Assembly: GCA_036388295.1 (NCBI GenBank)
Contig: DASVSC010000102.1
Location: forward strand, 1-31,470
Origin: RYN-431 sp036388295
Lineage (GTDB): Bacteria; Planctomycetota; Phycisphaerae; Tepidisphaerales; Tepidisphaeraceae
Direction of reading: 5' to 3'
Length of the DNA: 31,470 bases
Part shown: one piece after another, positions 31,108 to 31,470 of the stretch
How positions within the stretch are numbered: position 1 is the stretch's first letter
How the letters are laid out: every line of letters starts with the position of its first letter
Position numbers and translations under genes: made by a program
Notes under the pieces: generated by a model
Databases searched by the model: none
The model's input: the letters and a program-made list of their open reading frames with translations, nothing else
Told to the model about the DNA's origin: nothing

Positions 31108-31362
31108 TCACTCGTCCGCGTCCGGGTCGATCGCGTTCGTCGTCGGCGACGCGGGCGTGCCGTCGGGATTTTGCAGCTTCTCGATCTGCTGCTCGGCCCG
31201 GCCGAGTACGCCGCGGCAATATTGGATCAGCGCGTTGCCCCGTTCGTAGCGAACGAGCGATTCTTCGAGCGGCACTTCGCCGCGCTCCATTTCGGCGAGA
31301 ATGCGTTCGAGTTCGCCGATGGCGTCTTCAAAACTCTGCGGTTGGGTCGATTTCTTGGCCAT
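31108..31362 (-). CDS. xseB: Exodeoxyribonuclease VII small subunit
   Basis: This 84-residue subunit binds XseA to form the ssDNA exonuclease used in repair. The helical hairpin core is typical: FEDAIGELERILAEMERGEV (11-30), PLEESLVRYERGNALIQYC (31-49), then a third short helix and an acidic tail. The length is normal. It is followed directly by the isoprenyl synthase gene; xseA, if present, would lie beyond the window edge. Confidence 0.93.
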   Translation of the reverse strand: MAKKSTQPQSFEDAIGELERILAEMERGEVPLEESLVRYERGNALIQYCRGVLGRAEQQIEKLQNPDGTPASPTTNAIDPDADE

Positions 31363-31470
31363 GCGATGCGGGCGATTGTACCGGCGGGGACGCTATTACG
31401 TCGATCCGCTTTTGCCGACGCCGCACCAGCAGGCCGCCGGGATAGTGCTGACGCGGCGATTGCGACGTGT
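31363..31470. other. Window edge upstream of xseB
   Basis: No supported feature. One minus-strand frame stays open through this stretch, which could be the end of another gene such as xseA, but 108 bases are too few to judge. Confidence 0.3.

Overview
This GC-rich window looks like chromosome from a diderm bacterium. The likeliest source is Planctomycetota, perhaps class Phycisphaerae. That is inferred from the base composition, the rarity of clear Shine-Dalgarno sequences, the mixture of outer-membrane porin, Pst, GH57 and GT-C genes, and the many intergenic palindromes; no rRNA or marker gene is present to confirm it. I see no tRNA, rRNA, CRISPR array, transposase or prophage gene.

Layout. 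(1) Positions 2-6843: the 3' end of a basic low-complexity protein, then an envelope-glycan group: a GT-C membrane glycosyltransferase, a GT9 (heptosyltransferase-like) enzyme, an MprF/AglD-type flippase-like membrane protein, a small lipoprotein, and a convergent GT2 polyprenyl-phosphate sugar transferase. (2) Positions 7013-12579: a single-pass coiled-coil protein, a cation diffusion facilitator (CDF), and a convergent four-gene unit. That unit encodes a LolD/MacB-type ABC ATPase, an FtsX-type permease with a 14-histidine extracytoplasmic loop, and two related DUF3299-like proteins sharing a Cys-Cys pair. I read this as a candidate metal (probably zinc) handling locus and the most interesting part of the window. 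(3) Positions 12705-14496: an inositol-monophosphatase family enzyme, NusB and a small unknown protein. (4) Positions 14598-23665: an OprP-like porin, two small membrane proteins, a GH57 glycosidase and a phosphate module on the minus strand in the unusual order (small membrane ORF)-pstB-phoU-pstS-pstC-pstA. (5) Positions 24074-31362: RNase R, leucyl/phenylalanyl-tRNA-protein transferase (Aat), a very large M50 (site-2 protease-like) membrane protein, a polyprenyl diphosphate synthase (IspA) and the exonuclease VII small subunit (XseB).

A second layer runs through the gaps. Almost every intergenic space holds a perfect or near-perfect inverted repeat, and several belong to families repeated inside the window: a CCCTCTCCCGGT palindrome, a GGCCGCGGGTGT palindrome, and a GGTGGCT/AGCCACC module. 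They lie mainly at gene 3' ends and sometimes supply the last codons and stop. They may act as bidirectional terminators or mRNA-end stabilisers, or be non-autonomous mobile repeats.

All functions come from reading translations and motifs by eye; no database search was run.
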